The translations under genes and the position numbers were made by a program. A model generated the notes under the pieces. It searched no databases. It was given only the letters and a program-made list of their open reading frames with translations, and had not been told where the DNA came from. A stretch of DNA of 64,000 nucleotides from Gilliamella sp. App4-10 (GTDB lineage: Bacteria; Pseudomonadota; Gammaproteobacteria; Enterobacterales; Orbaceae): assembly GCF_001690495.1 (NCBI RefSeq), contig NZ_LZGS01000048.1, forward strand, positions 62,001-126,000, given 5' to 3'. Positions within the stretch are counted from its first letter, which is position 1, and each line of letters begins with the position of its first letter. Of the stretch, positions 18,922 through 28,363 are shown one piece after another.

Positions 18922-20361
18922 TTAATTATTTGGAATATAATTTTTAATATCGTGTGATAAAATGTTTTTTAGATTTTCCGTGACTAAATCGGTTAATCCA
19001 TTGACATTATTTAGATCTTGTCCCCAATGCTCAGTCATTTTTAAGACATTTGTAACTAATGTTTTTACGTCATTTTGATAAAGTGGTTGCCATTCATTAA
19101 ATTTTTCTAATAAATGAGCATCATCCGTTAATGAAATCGTTTGACCTTGGTACTCTCCACGATAAAAAGCAATAAGTGCAGCTAATGAAAATGAAATATA
19201 TTTTGGTGGTTGGTTAAATCGTTGACTATAGGTTAATAACTGTGGTAGCAAGCGAGTTTTAAATTTAGTTAATGAATTTAATGAAATAGACATTAATTCA
19301 TGTTTGATGAATGGATTTTTAAAACGTTTTAATACCTCATCGGCAAATTGTTTTAGTTGTTCTTTATCCAAAGATAGGGTTGGAATTACTTCTTGATTAA
19401 GGAGATTTTTAACAAAACTTTCAATTTGCGGATTATTCATACATTGGCCGACAGTACGTAGTCCAGCAAGGTAAGCGACGGGAACCATTGCTGTATGGGC
19501 ACCATTTAAGATTCCAACTTTTCTTTCTTTGTAAGGTTTAATATCATCAACCACTAAAATATTAATATCTACTTGATCAAGCCTTAATTTTTGTTTTAAC
19601 CAATCGGGTCCTTGAATAACAAATAAATAGAAGTATTCTGCTGTATCTAAAAATCGGTCTTGGTAGCTTAGTTGTTGTTCAAGCTGTGTAGCTTCATCTT
19701 TTGGGTAGCCTGTTACTATACGATCAACCAACGTTGAGCAAAATGTATTACTTTCGTTAATCCATATAATAAAGCTATCACTAAGTTGCCATAATTTTGC
19801 ATATTCTAGTACCAACTCTTTTAGTTTTTCGCCGTTATAATCAATGAGCTCACATGGAATGATAATTAAACCTTTATCTTTTTGCCCGTTAAAAAATTCG
19901 AATCGATGATGTAAAAAACAGGTTAATTTTGCTGGGAAAGTTGTTGGTGGTGCATCGGTAGCTTTATCTTTATCATTAAATACTATTCCTGCTTCAGTTG
20001 TATTTGAGAAAATAAATTCTAAATCAGGATTTTCAGCACATTTTAAATATAATTGATAATTTTGATATATCAAGATTTCACGATTAACTGAGTAGATAAT
20101 TTGAGGTATAGCAATAGCATCACCTTGTTCATTAAGACCGCGAATAATAGTTGTATAAATTCCATCTTGTTCATTAATTGAGGGTTGATGGGTATCAATA
20201 GGCCTTATAATTGTTACACCACTATTAAAGTCTGTTTTTGTGTTTAGATTATCAATAATCCAATCAACAAATGCTCTTAAAAAATTACCTTCACCAAATT
20301 GGATAATCTTTTCAGGGTAATTTCGACCAGGAAAGTTAGTTCTATTTAATTGTTTAGCCAT
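18922..20361 (-). CDS. uxaB: Tagaturonate reductase (altronate oxidoreductase)
   Basis: Reduces D-tagaturonate to D-altronate with NADH. The N-terminal cofactor fold begins [21 protein letters not shown], and the conserved catalytic segment is [18 protein letters not shown], typical of the mannitol/uronate dehydrogenase family. At 479 residues it is close to E. coli UxaB. GAGAA precedes the ATG. It lies 18 bases upstream of the zinc dehydrogenase and is surely co-transcribed with it. Its DADH-like relative UxuB lies elsewhere in the window at 54566. Confidence 0.93.
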   Translation of the reverse strand: MAKQLNRTNFPGRNYPEKIIQFGEGNFLRAFVDWIIDNLNTKTDFNSGVTIIRPIDTHQPSINEQDGIYTTIIRGLNEQGDAIAIPQIIYSVNREILIYQNYQLYLKCAENPDLEFIFSNTTEAGIVFNDKDKATDAPPTTFPAKLTCFLHHRFEFFNGQKDKGLIIIPCELIDYNGEKLKELVLEYAKLWQLSDSFIIWINESNTFCSTLVDRIVTGYPKDEATQLEQQLSYQDRFLDTAEYFYLFVIQGPDWLKQKLRLDQVDINILVVDDIKPYKERKVGILNGAHTAMVPVAYLAGLRTVGQCMNNPQIESFVKNLLNQEVIPTLSLDKEQLKQFADEVLKRFKNPFIKHELMSISLNSLTKFKTRLLPQLLTYSQRFNQPPKYISFSLAALIAFYRGEYQGQTISLTDDAHLLEKFNEWQPLYQNDVKTLVTNVLKMTEHWGQDLNNVNGLTDLVTENLKNILSHDIKNYIPNN

Positions 20362-20479
20362 ATAATAGTTCTCTTTAATTATGTGGTTAGGCAGTAAATA
20401 AAGAGAACTATAAAAGAGGATTAAAAACCGTATTCATTTTTTTTGTTTTTTCGTGTTGAGTATAAAATTTTTTTGTTTT

Positions 20480-21397
20480 TTATCTGTTTTTTATGGTTAA
20501 TGTTCGACCAATCGACTCTTGCATTGATGTTTTAGCTGTATTTAGATGTCGGCATAATGCTGCGATGGCAGCCTGTTCATCTTTTTGTAAAATTGCTGTT
20601 AATATCGCAATATGTTCCGATACGGCAATATTATTACGTTCTTTTAAATTACTGTTGTCCCACTGATAATGAAAATGAAAGATAACCGAAATTAAATCAA
20701 AAGACTGCATGAAAAATGGATTATCATTACAAGACAGAATTAACTGATGAAAATCACGATCAAGCGTTGAAAAAAGTGTATATTCATCTTGTATATTTTT
20801 CTGAAAATTCTTATGGTGTTGTAATAATTCTCGTGCTTTTATCCAGTTAATGTGATTATCAGGTTGAGCCATAAATGCTTTAAGCGCAAATATTTCTAAG
20901 ACACTCCTAAATTCATAAAGTTTTTCTGCATAATCTTTGGCAAATGTAACTAATTTCCATTCTCCTTTTTTTATGTTATTAATCAGTCCATAATGTAAAA
21001 AACGTAATAAAAATTCACGAACTACAACGGGATTCACTTTTGTATCTTTTGCAAGTTGAATTTCGTTAAAATTATCACCAGGTAATAACTTCTTATGATT
21101 TATTAAATGGTAAAAATAGGTTTCGAATTTTTTATCTTGTAACGATCTTTTTTCAAAAATACAGGCTATTTTATCCTCATTTGTTGGTTCTCGTAATAAA
21201 TGGTATTGATTATTGTTAAACAGGAGAATTTCTGTTTTGCATAAATGCTCTAGTACTGCTCGAATAGTTGTTCTACTCACATTAAAAGTATCAGCAAGAA
21301 TTGAAATAGAAGGTAATGGAAAAGATAATATTTTGTTATTAATACAATCAATAAATTGATTAATGGTATTTTGCCTTAGTGTCTGACTTCTGCCCAT
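20480..21397 (-). CDS. GntR/FCD-family regulator with two winged-helix domains
   Basis: Likely regulator of the surrounding galactonate/altronate cluster. Residues 8-70 form one winged helix (ADTFNVSRTTIRAVLEHL). Residues 91-150 look like a second GntR-type winged helix (AKDTKVNPVVVREFLLRFLHYGLI). Residues 155-290 are an FCD ligand domain with Asp213, His217, His262 and His284 in the metal-ligand places. Ordinary FCD regulators of about 230-250 residues have only one DNA-binding domain. It lies between the transporter and uxaB on the same strand. Effector and operator are not known from the sequence. Confidence 0.85.
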   Translation of the reverse strand: MGRSQTLRQNTINQFIDCINNKILSFPLPSISILADTFNVSRTTIRAVLEHLCKTEILLFNNNQYHLLREPTNEDKIACIFEKRSLQDKKFETYFYHLINHKKLLPGDNFNEIQLAKDTKVNPVVVREFLLRFLHYGLINNIKKGEWKLVTFAKDYAEKLYEFRSVLEIFALKAFMAQPDNHINWIKARELLQHHKNFQKNIQDEYTLFSTLDRDFHQLILSCNDNPFFMQSFDLISVIFHFHYQWDNSNLKERNNIAVSEHIAILTAILQKDEQAAIAALCRHLNTAKTSMQESIGRTLTIKNR

Positions 21398-21489
21398 ATT
21401 ATGTTTCTCGATAATGTTATGGTGATTATAAGAATTTAAGAAAATCCTACCAAATATTTTTAATAGGATTTTCTAATAAAAAGGCTAAG

Positions 21490-22770
21490 TTATAAAGTAG
21501 ATTGAATTTCTGTAATTGGTTTAATATCTTTCAATACGAATAAATATACGAATGCACCTATAGCACAAGCACAACCTGAAACCACGAGAGCATACATAAA
21601 TGAACCTGTTGCGCCAATAATATACCCAGTTACAATGGGTCCTAATATGCCACCACAATTTGAAACCGTATTTTGAATTCCACCTAAAACGGATGTCATA
21701 TTTCTTGGCGCAATATCGCCAGGTAGACACCAAATAGCTGAACCAGCAAAGGCCAGCCCAATATATGAAATACAAAGTAAAACCATCATTATGATTATAG
21801 AATCAACTAAGCCGGCAAGTGTAATTGATGTTGCAATTAACATTCCTGCAACCAAATTAAATTTTCTAGCAAGATTGATATTATTGGTTTTTATATAAAT
21901 AAAATCAGTTAACCAACCACCAAACCATTGTCCAATTATACCACATAAGGGCGGTAACATGGCCAAAAAGCCCATTTCAGTTAAGCTTAAACCACGTTCT
22001 TTCATTAAATAGGTGGGGAACCAAGTAATGAAAAAATAGACTGCATAATTAAGCATAAAAAATCCAACACACATAGCAACTACATTGCGGTATTTTAATA
22101 ATTGATACCATTTCATTGGTTGTATGGTATCTATTCCTTCTTTTTTGATTTGACCTTCACGAATATATTTTAATTCTGTTGTACTTATACTTGGGTGTTG
22201 TTCTGGATCTCGGTAAATACATAACCACCAAACAACCCAAACAAGACCTAAAGCACCACAAATAAAGAATGTCGCATGCCATCCCCAGACCGCAATAATC
22301 CAAACAACAAGAGGCATCGTAAAAGCTGTCCCGAAGCGTGAACCACTATCAAATAGTGCGGTAACGCGTCCTCTTTCTTTATCAGGGAACCATTTTGCTG
22401 TAATTCCGCCATTGCAAGGATATGCGGCAGCTTCTCCAATACCCATAAACACTCGAGCAAAAATGAAACCGATAGGAGATGTTGCTAATGCCGTTGCGCC
22501 AGTTGCTAAAGACCACCAAGTTACTGATACTGCAAGCGTTCTTCTTTGCCCAAAACGATCTGCAAGGAATCCAGCAGGAATTTGACAACACGCATAACTT
22601 AAGAAAAATGCAGACATGATCCATCCCATTGCTTCAGGTGAAATATTTAAATCAATCGCAATAATAGGTGCAGCTGCAGACATTACAGTTCTATCTAAAT
22701 AATTAATCACAATAGCAAATAACATAAGTATTGCTATATGGAATCGAACACGACTATTCTTTTTAGGCAT
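21490..22770 (-). CDS. MFS sugar-acid transporter, probable L-galactonate/hexuronate symporter
   Basis: A 426-residue, 12-TM major facilitator of the anion:cation symporter family. The first TM ends NYLDRTVMSAAAP, the loop 2-3 motif is GFLADRFGQRR, and WFPDKERGRVTALFDSG is typical of ExuT, DgoT, GudP and LgoT proteins. It is the first gene of the leftward cluster that includes a LgoD-like dehydrogenase, uxaB and uxaA, which points to L-galactonate or a related aldonate as substrate. D-galactonate and galacturonate remain possible. It differs from the ExuT at 57505. Confidence 0.85.
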   Translation of the reverse strand: MPKKNSRVRFHIAILMLFAIVINYLDRTVMSAAAPIIAIDLNISPEAMGWIMSAFFLSYACCQIPAGFLADRFGQRRTLAVSVTWWSLATGATALATSPIGFIFARVFMGIGEAAAYPCNGGITAKWFPDKERGRVTALFDSGSRFGTAFTMPLVVWIIAVWGWHATFFICGALGLVWVVWWLCIYRDPEQHPSISTTELKYIREGQIKKEGIDTIQPMKWYQLLKYRNVVAMCVGFFMLNYAVYFFITWFPTYLMKERGLSLTEMGFLAMLPPLCGIIGQWFGGWLTDFIYIKTNNINLARKFNLVAGMLIATSITLAGLVDSIIIMMVLLCISYIGLAFAGSAIWCLPGDIAPRNMTSVLGGIQNTVSNCGGILGPIVTGYIIGATGSFMYALVVSGCACAIGAFVYLFVLKDIKPITEIQSTL

Positions 22771-23112
22771 AAAAAACCTCTTTATATAAATTATTCAATA
22801 ATATATTTAATTATTTATATTGTTAATTAGGATGATAAAGACTACTAGTGCATAGGTCATTTCATTAAAATGGCTATATCGATAGTAGAGAAAAAATTTA
22901 TTGAGATAAGGAATTATTTGTTTGATTGTGGTCGGGATAATATTTTTCTGTTTTTTATTTGTTTTTTTTATTTTTGTTCATTTATATTAAATCTTCATCA
23001 ATTTAAAGCATTCCTTTTTTATAACAATAGCGTGTTATTATTATTTAATTTGTTGATTTTTAATATTTAAATTTTTGATTTTAGCTGTTTTTGTCTAAGT
23101 TAATAAAATAAT

Positions 23113-23128
23113 TATGATATTGATCACA
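23113..23128 (+). promoter_or_regulatory. CRP-like binding site upstream of the symporter/GH172 cassette
   Basis: TATGATATTGATCACA matches TGTGA-N6-TCACA at 9 of 10 positions. It is centred about 88 bases before the start codon at 23209, a distance that allows class I activation. Catabolite control fits a sugar-uptake cassette. Confidence 0.75.
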
Positions 23129-23149
23129 TTTATCCAATAAATCTTTTAA

Positions 23150-23165
23150 AGCTAAATTTTTAGCT
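23150..23165. promoter_or_regulatory. 16-bp palindrome, candidate LacI-family operator
   Basis: AGCTAAATTTTTAGCT is a 7-bp perfect inverted repeat around TT, placed between the CRP-like site and the start codon. Its size and symmetry fit an operator for the LacI-family regulator at 25630, although the usual central CG is missing. A second inverted pair, CTGCA with TGCAG, follows at 23166-23183. Confidence 0.45.
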
Positions 23166-23208
23166 CTGCATACTCAATTGCAGTGGTTCACTCTTTATAG
23201 GATAAATT

Positions 23209-24438
23209 ATGATAAGTGCATTTTATAACAAGCCTACTTATTGGTTCGCTTCCTGTTACAGCTTTATGTATTACGCTGCAGGTAGTTTCGTTTTTTCGTT
23301 TTATGCCATATGGCTAAGTAAGGAGATTGGCTTAACAGCAAAACAGACTGGCATTATTTATTCATTTAATTACTTTGTTTCGCTCATCATTATGATTGTG
23401 TATGGTGTTTATCAAGATAAATTAGTACTGAAAAAACAGCTTATCTGGTTTCAAAGTATTATTATCACATTAGCCGCGCCTGCATTAATTTATGTTTATG
23501 AACCGCTACTAAAGCATAGTTTTTATATTGGTGTCATCTTTGGTAGTTTCTTTTTAGGTTTTGGTTGGGTTGCAGGGATGGGGTTAATTGACTCTTACTG
23601 TGAAAAAATCAGCCGCGCTTTTGGTTTCGAGTTCGGTCAATGTCGCACGTGGGGGTGCATTGCTTATGCAGTAGGAACTTTTATAGCCGGTATTTTAATT
23701 AGTCTTAATCCACATCTAAATTTTTGGGCTGCATCGGGTGTAGGTATCTGTTTTATGCTACTTAATCTCAATTTTAAACCCGATTTAAGTCAATCAGCAG
23801 AAACTGTCTTCCAAAAAAAGGACAAGCTAAGTTTTAATGAAATTATATCAGTGTTTACACTGAAAAAATTTTGGATATTTGTTATCTATGTGCTTGGAAC
23901 TTATAGCCTTTACAATATTTATGATCAACAGTTATTCCCTGTTTATTTCACTCAGCAGTTTGACGATATCAATGATGGTTATCGCTTATATGGCATATTA
24001 AATTCGTTTCAAGTTTTTTTAGAAGCGGTGGTCATGTTTTGTGTTCCATTTGTTGTCAATCGTGTGGGAGCAAAAAATGCGTTAATTTTTGCTGCGTTTA
24101 TTTCAGCTTCTCGCATCTTCCTTACTGGACATGTTAATAGTATTGCGATTATTTCCATAATTAAACTCATGCACTGCTTGGAGATTTCTACCATTTTAGT
24201 CTCAGTATTTAAATATATTGATATTAATTTTAATGCTCGTCTTTCTGCAACGGTCTTTTTAATCGGTTATCAGGTGGCAGGTTCTATCGGTGTTATTTTG
24301 TTTTCCACCCTTGTTGGTGATTTTTACGATACCGCCGGTGCGGCAACCACATTTAATAATCTTGGGTTAGTTGTTTTAGGATTTATGATTTTTGCTATTT
24401 TCTTCTTAAACGGTGATAAAAAAAGAAGATACAAATAA
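23209..24438 (+). CDS. Oligosaccharide:H+ symporter (LacY/CscB family)
   Basis: A 409-residue, 12-TM symporter of the LacY, RafB and CscB family. The marker FEFGQCRTWGCIAYAVG corresponds to the LacY segment around Arg144, and YDQQLFPVYF matches the LacY Asp240 region. It is clearly different from the true LacY-like protein at 45733. AGGA precedes the ATG. It is first in a rightward three-gene cassette with a GH172 enzyme and a Cra/ScrR-like LacI regulator. A sucrose-like or difructose substrate is suggested by these neighbours but not shown. Confidence 0.88.
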   Translation: MISAFYNKPTYWFASCYSFMYYAAGSFVFSFYAIWLSKEIGLTAKQTGIIYSFNYFVSLIIMIVYGVYQDKLVLKKQLIWFQSIIITLAAPALIYVYEPLLKHSFYIGVIFGSFFLGFGWVAGMGLIDSYCEKISRAFGFEFGQCRTWGCIAYAVGTFIAGILISLNPHLNFWAASGVGICFMLLNLNFKPDLSQSAETVFQKKDKLSFNEIISVFTLKKFWIFVIYVLGTYSLYNIYDQQLFPVYFTQQFDDINDGYRLYGILNSFQVFLEAVVMFCVPFVVNRVGAKNALIFAAFISASRIFLTGHVNSIAIISIIKLMHCLEISTILVSVFKYIDINFNARLSATVFLIGYQVAGSIGVILFSTLVGDFYDTAGAATTFNNLGLVVLGFMIFAIFFLNGDKKRRYK

Positions 24439-24487
24439 TAAATAGTTAAAGAAAATTACGTTTAATAAATGTTAGTAAGGATTCACA

Positions 24488-25606
24488 ATGAACATATATA
24501 ATTCAGTCACACAATTTCACTTTGAACAAACCAGAACCATTTCGCCTGAAAATATGACGGGTGAAAAAGGTCAATCTTGCATGAAAGCGAGCGCTTTAGG
24601 ACCAAGTCGTAAAGGGCAAGGTTGCATAACAATACCAGCAGGTGAAACAGTCACTATCGCTGAAATTACAGGACCTGCGGAAATTCGTCACATGTGGTTT
24701 ACCTTAACAGATAGAACACATCGCGGTAGTTTTGTGTTACGTGATGTTGTTATCCGCATTTATTGGGATGATGAAAAAGTACCATCAGTCGAAAGCCCAA
24801 TCGGTGATTTTTTCTGTAATGGTTTTGGCGCAAGATGTGATATTAACTCCATGCCCATTGTGGTCAATCCAACAGGGGGATTTAACAGTTACTTTAGAAT
24901 GCCTTTTAATAAAAAAGCAAGAATTGAAATTCAAAATGAACATGAAGCAGATTTACAACATTTCTTTTTCACCATTAATTATGCCTTAATGCCACAACCA
25001 TTTGATGCACCGCTTTATTTTCATGCTCAATGGCGCAGACAAAGAGTAACCAATTATGCCGAAGATTATGTATTATTAGATAATATCGAAGGTTATGGCT
25101 ACTATGTTGGTACTTACTTAGCATTAACAGCCTTGGAACGTTACTGGTGGGGAGAAGGAGAATTTAAATTCTATCTGGATGATGATAGCGAATATCCAAC
25201 CCAACACTCAACAGGCTCTGAAGACTATTTTGGTGGGGCATGGGCATTTCATAATCGTGATAGCCAAGGTCGTCCATCAGCTAAATGTTTTCAAACGTTA
25301 TTTATGGGCTACCCCTATCAGACTAATCGTGATGCAACGCGCGATTTTTTTCAAACTGGAGATGCGAATCCAGTACACGGTTTTGGCGACGATGCATTGC
25401 CTATGCATGGTTTATATCGTTGGCATTTACCTGATCCGATTGCATTTCACAAAAATATCAAGCTTACCTTTCAACAAATAGGTAATGATGATATAAGATT
25501 ATATGAGCGTTGTGATGATATAGCCAGTGTTGCATATTGGTATCAAAATCCATCGGTTAACTGTAATCCAACATTTCCTAACAAACAGCTACGCACTCCT
25601 CGTTGA
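24488..25606 (+). CDS. DUF2961 (GH172) family protein
   Basis: The GH172 family includes difructose dianhydride I synthase/hydrolase and D-arabinofuranosidases. The 372-residue sequence shows the family marks: RHMWFTLTDR near 67, WWGEGEFKFYLDDD at 220-233 with Glu223 and Glu225, and TGSEDYFGGAW at 242-252 with Glu245, the region of the catalytic acids. There is no signal peptide, so it acts on substrate brought in by the symporter 49 bases upstream. The expected reaction is hydrolysis or rearrangement of a furanoside such as a difructose dianhydride or inulobiose. The exact substrate is inference. Confidence 0.85.
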   Translation: MNIYNSVTQFHFEQTRTISPENMTGEKGQSCMKASALGPSRKGQGCITIPAGETVTIAEITGPAEIRHMWFTLTDRTHRGSFVLRDVVIRIYWDDEKVPSVESPIGDFFCNGFGARCDINSMPIVVNPTGGFNSYFRMPFNKKARIEIQNEHEADLQHFFFTINYALMPQPFDAPLYFHAQWRRQRVTNYAEDYVLLDNIEGYGYYVGTYLALTALERYWWGEGEFKFYLDDDSEYPTQHSTGSEDYFGGAWAFHNRDSQGRPSAKCFQTLFMGYPYQTNRDATRDFFQTGDANPVHGFGDDALPMHGLYRWHLPDPIAFHKNIKLTFQQIGNDDIRLYERCDDIASVAYWYQNPSVNCNPTFPNKQLRTPR

Positions 25607-25629
25607 TATAAAAGGAAATAGTAATATCT

Positions 25630-26628
25630 ATGGCGAGTAATAAATTAAAAATCAATGATATTGCTCGTTTAGCTGGCGTGTCGGCAACGACCGTCAGCCA
25701 TATTTTTAATAAACGAGATAAAAAATATCGTATTTCACCACAAACGAGGCAACGTGTATTATCCATTGCTGAGCAATACAGTGAACAGGCCCATATTCGC
25801 CAATATCTAGTTAAAGCAAATAGTACCGATACGATAGGTGTGATAGTGCCAGACATTTCCAACTCTTTTTTTTCCATGTTTTTGCACTATTTAGAAGCTT
25901 CATTCAGGAAAAAGAACATACAATTATTAATCACTTGTAGTCATTATAATAAAGACGTAGAAATTAAAGTGGCACAGAACTTAGTTGAGCGAAAAGTCGA
26001 TGCAATGATTGTCGCTACTTCATTAGATAGCGATGAGTTTTATATTAGTATTAATCAAAATACGCCTGTATTATTTTTCGATCGTTACCTTAAAGATACA
26101 CGGTTACCGTTTATTGCCAGCGAATCATTAAACTCCGTCGCGGAGTTGATTCAGCCGTATGCTAGGCAACTAGATGAATTTTATTTTATTGGTTGTGACA
26201 CACAGTTAACTTCGATTGAAGCTAGACTTAAAGGATTTAAGCAAGGGCTTAAAAATGTTGGTTTAGCTGTTAATCCACAATGGTTAGTGAGTGATAACTA
26301 CCATCCAAATAAAGGTTATCAGTTACTTAAAGGGGTTCATGAGAAATTAGGGCGATTACCTAAAGCTATTTTCACACCATCTGGTAATTTGCTACAAGAG
26401 GTTCTAAGTTATTTAGTTGAAGTTAAAGTAAAACCTCAAGATATCTGCTTATGTTCTTATGATTATCATATCTATCTAGATTATTCCTACTACCCAATTG
26501 ATGCAATTATGCAGGATTTTGAAAATATGGCTCATACTTGTGTTAATGTGATTAATGATTTGCTCAATTTCAACGAGTTAAAATATAATGCGTTTTTTAT
26601 CAAACCACAAATTATTCGTCATAGATAA
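25630..26628 (+). CDS. LacI-family regulator, Cra/ScrR-like
   Basis: The HTH at residues 4-50 reads INDIARLAGVSATTVSHIFN and is followed by a Cra-like hinge and a periplasmic-binding-protein-like ligand domain with IGVIVPDISNSFF and RKVDAMIVATS. In overall form it is closer to Cra (FruR) and sucrose regulators than to GalR. It ends the symporter-GH172 cassette 23 bases after the enzyme gene and probably represses it. The 16-bp palindrome at 23150 is a candidate target. A fructose-type phosphate ester or the free sugar could be the inducer. Confidence 0.88.
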   Translation: MASNKLKINDIARLAGVSATTVSHIFNKRDKKYRISPQTRQRVLSIAEQYSEQAHIRQYLVKANSTDTIGVIVPDISNSFFSMFLHYLEASFRKKNIQLLITCSHYNKDVEIKVAQNLVERKVDAMIVATSLDSDEFYISINQNTPVLFFDRYLKDTRLPFIASESLNSVAELIQPYARQLDEFYFIGCDTQLTSIEARLKGFKQGLKNVGLAVNPQWLVSDNYHPNKGYQLLKGVHEKLGRLPKAIFTPSGNLLQEVLSYLVEVKVKPQDICLCSYDYHIYLDYSYYPIDAIMQDFENMAHTCVNVINDLLNFNELKYNAFFIKPQIIRHR

Positions 26629-26656
26629 TTGAACATTTTTTCATAACATTATACAA

Positions 26657-27139
26657 CTATCGATTAGCATTTTTCATAATTCGTGCTTTATCAACTTGCC
26701 ATTGTCGTTCTTTGATATCAGTTCGTTTATCGTACTCTTTTTTACCTTTGGCCACACCAATTTTTACTTTTGCCCATGCGTTCTTCCAATATAGCGAAAG
26801 CGCTACAACGGTATAACCTTGGCGATTGATTTGACCAAATAATGAATTTAATTCGCGTTCATTTAATAACAATTTACGTGTGCGCATAGGTTCACAAACA
26901 ACATGTGTTGATGCGACATTAAGTGGTGTGATAGTTGCACCAAAGAGCCATGCTTCGCCATCTTTAAGTAAAACATAACTGTCACTAATGTTGGCTTTTC
27001 CTGCACGTAGGGATTTTACTTCCCAACCTTGTAGGGATAATCCCGCCTCAATTTCCTCTTCAATAAAGTACTCATGGCGCGCACGTTTATTTAATGCAAT
27101 GGTTGCCGAACCTGGCTTATGTGATTTTTTCTTAGTCAT
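26657..27139 (-). CDS. smpB: SsrA-binding protein SmpB
   Basis: Binds tmRNA and brings it to stalled ribosomes for trans-translation. From the ATG at 27139 it is 160 residues and begins [20 protein letters not shown], almost identical to E. coli. The frame is open further to 27181, but those 14 residues are hydrophobic and overlap the divergent promoter region, so I reject them. [19 protein letters not shown] and the basic C-terminal tail [11 protein letters not shown] that enters the mRNA channel are present. It is divergent from ratA. Confidence 0.97.
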   Translation of the reverse strand: MTKKKSHKPGSATIALNKRARHEYFIEEEIEAGLSLQGWEVKSLRAGKANISDSYVLLKDGEAWLFGATITPLNVASTHVVCEPMRTRKLLLNERELNSLFGQINRQGYTVVALSLYWKNAWAKVKIGVAKGKKEYDKRTDIKERQWQVDKARIMKNANR

Positions 27140-27205
27140 AATGTGCGTTATTATAAAGTTACATGATATGATATGCCACAAATTTTAACTTTTTATTTTA
27201 TTATT

Positions 27206-27637
27206 ATGGCACATGTTTTTCACGAAGTTATCGAGCCTTATTCTGTAGAGCAAATGTTTTGCTTAGTGAATGATATTGCTCGGTATCCTGAATTTGTTCC
27301 TGATTGTATCGCAACTGGCATTATTAGCAAACAAGATAATACGTACACAGCGTTTATTGAAGTTGAGAAATTAGGTTTTAAAAAATCTTTCACTACAGTA
27401 AATCAAATTAATCAACCACATTCTATTGAGATGAAATTGTTTGAAGGGCCATTTAAACACCTATCGGGAAGATGGCAATTTAGTTCACTCGGCGAGAGCA
27501 AAAGTAAAATTAGTTTTAGTTTAGACTTTGAGTTTAAAAATAAGTTATTAGATATTGCTTTTTCTCCGGTGTTTAAAGAGGTGATGACGAGTATGGTTAA
27601 TGCGTTTTCAAAACGAGCAAGGCAGATTTATAAATGA
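27206..27637 (+). CDS. ratA: RatA, START-domain ribosome/ubiquinone-associated protein
   Basis: A small cytoplasmic START/COQ10-fold protein of 143 residues; in E. coli it is linked to inhibition of 70S assembly and to ubiquinone binding. It shows PYSVEQMFCLVNDIARYPEFVPDC and GPFKHLSGRWQF with LDFEFKNKLLDIAFSPVF near the C-terminus. The ATG at 27206 is preferred over an upstream ATG at 27173, which would add a short hydrophobic leader. It overlaps rnfH by 4 bases (ATGA), a translational coupling seen in relatives too. Confidence 0.92.
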   Translation: MAHVFHEVIEPYSVEQMFCLVNDIARYPEFVPDCIATGIISKQDNTYTAFIEVEKLGFKKSFTTVNQINQPHSIEMKLFEGPFKHLSGRWQFSSLGESKSKISFSLDFEFKNKLLDIAFSPVFKEVMTSMVNAFSKRARQIYK

Positions 27638-27912
27638 TAAATATACAAGTTGTTTATGCGTTACCAAATAACCCGACGGTAATTAATTGCGATGTAGATG
27701 AGCAAACGAATGTCTTGCAAGCAATTACAAAATCCAATATCTTATCGTTATGCCAGATAAAATTAGAAGATCATCTAATTGGTATTTATGGAAAACGTTG
27801 TGATCTTAATGAAGTGGTTAAAAATGGCGATCGTATTGAAATATATCGGCCTTTAATCAATGATCCTAAAGAAATAAGACGAAGAAAAGCTGCACAAAAA
27901 AATAATGGCTAA
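27634..27912 (+). CDS. rnfH: RnfH family protein (RatB)
   Basis: A 92-residue ubiquitin-like beta-grasp protein of UPF0125. The segment GIYGKRCDLNEVVKNGDRIEIYRPL is diagnostic, followed by the DPKEIRRRKAAQK basic tail. It is co-translated with ratA through the ATGA overlap, as in enterobacteria. Function is poorly known; the name comes from its linkage to rnf genes elsewhere. Confidence 0.92.
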   Translation: MINIQVVYALPNNPTVINCDVDEQTNVLQAITKSNILSLCQIKLEDHLIGIYGKRCDLNEVVKNGDRIEIYRPLINDPKEIRRRKAAQKNNG

Positions 27913-27928
27913 CGGCAAAGGAAACCGA

Positions 27929-28363
27929 ATGCATAATCTGCTAATTGAAAAGATTGAAACTTTATGTAAAAAGCGAGGTATTAAACTGACAACGCAACGT
28001 CGTACAGTTTTAGATATTATGCTAACTGCAAATAAAGCAATGAGTGCATATGATCTTTTGGATCTACTTAAAGTAAGTGAGCCACAAGCCAAACCACCTA
28101 CAATTTATCGTGTGCTTGAATTTTTACTTGAGCAAGGTTTCATCCATAAAGTTGAATCTTCTAATAGTTATATTATTTGCCCACATTTTCAAGATCCACA
28201 GCATATTTCAATTTTATTTATTTGCGATAAATGTCAGCAGATCATTGAAAAACATTCAAAAGATATTGAATATCAATTTAAACAGTTAGCACAGCAAAGT
28301 GATTTTTTAATCAAACATAGCGTGCTTGAAATACACGGATTTTGTCAGCAGTGCCAACCTTAA
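27929..28363 (+). CDS. zur: Zinc uptake regulator Zur (Fur family)
   Basis: A Fur-family repressor of zinc import genes. LTTQRRTVLDIM and AYDLLDLLKVSEPQAKPPTIYRVLEFLLEQGFIHKVES match Zur closely. Structural zinc cysteines are in FICDKCQ and GFCQQCQP. It ends right after the second Cys pair and lacks the His-rich tail of E. coli Zur. The ATG at 27929 has AAAGGAA 6 bases upstream; a longer frame from 27905 is less likely. It lies 16 bases after rnfH and leads into the two small transporter genes. Confidence 0.9.
   Translation: MHNLLIEKIETLCKKRGIKLTTQRRTVLDIMLTANKAMSAYDLLDLLKVSEPQAKPPTIYRVLEFLLEQGFIHKVESSNSYIICPHFQDPQHISILFICDKCQQIIEKHSKDIEYQFKQLAQQSDFLIKHSVLEIHGFCQQCQP

Larger units (their letters stand above)
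22771..23208. other. Divergent promoter region between two catabolic cassettes
   Basis: 438 AT-rich bases without a convincing gene; the small open frame at 22870-23070 has no family and unlikely codons. It holds the leftward promoter of the galactonate cluster near 22771-22850, where I see no clear operator, and the rightward signals of the symporter gene described separately (CRP-like site at 23113-23128 and a 16-bp palindrome at 23150-23165). Confidence 0.6.

Noticed and set aside
22870-23070. Rightward 66-codon hydrophobic frame
   Set aside because: Low-complexity Phe/Leu/Ile translation of AT-rich DNA in a divergent promoter region, with no family or ribosome site.
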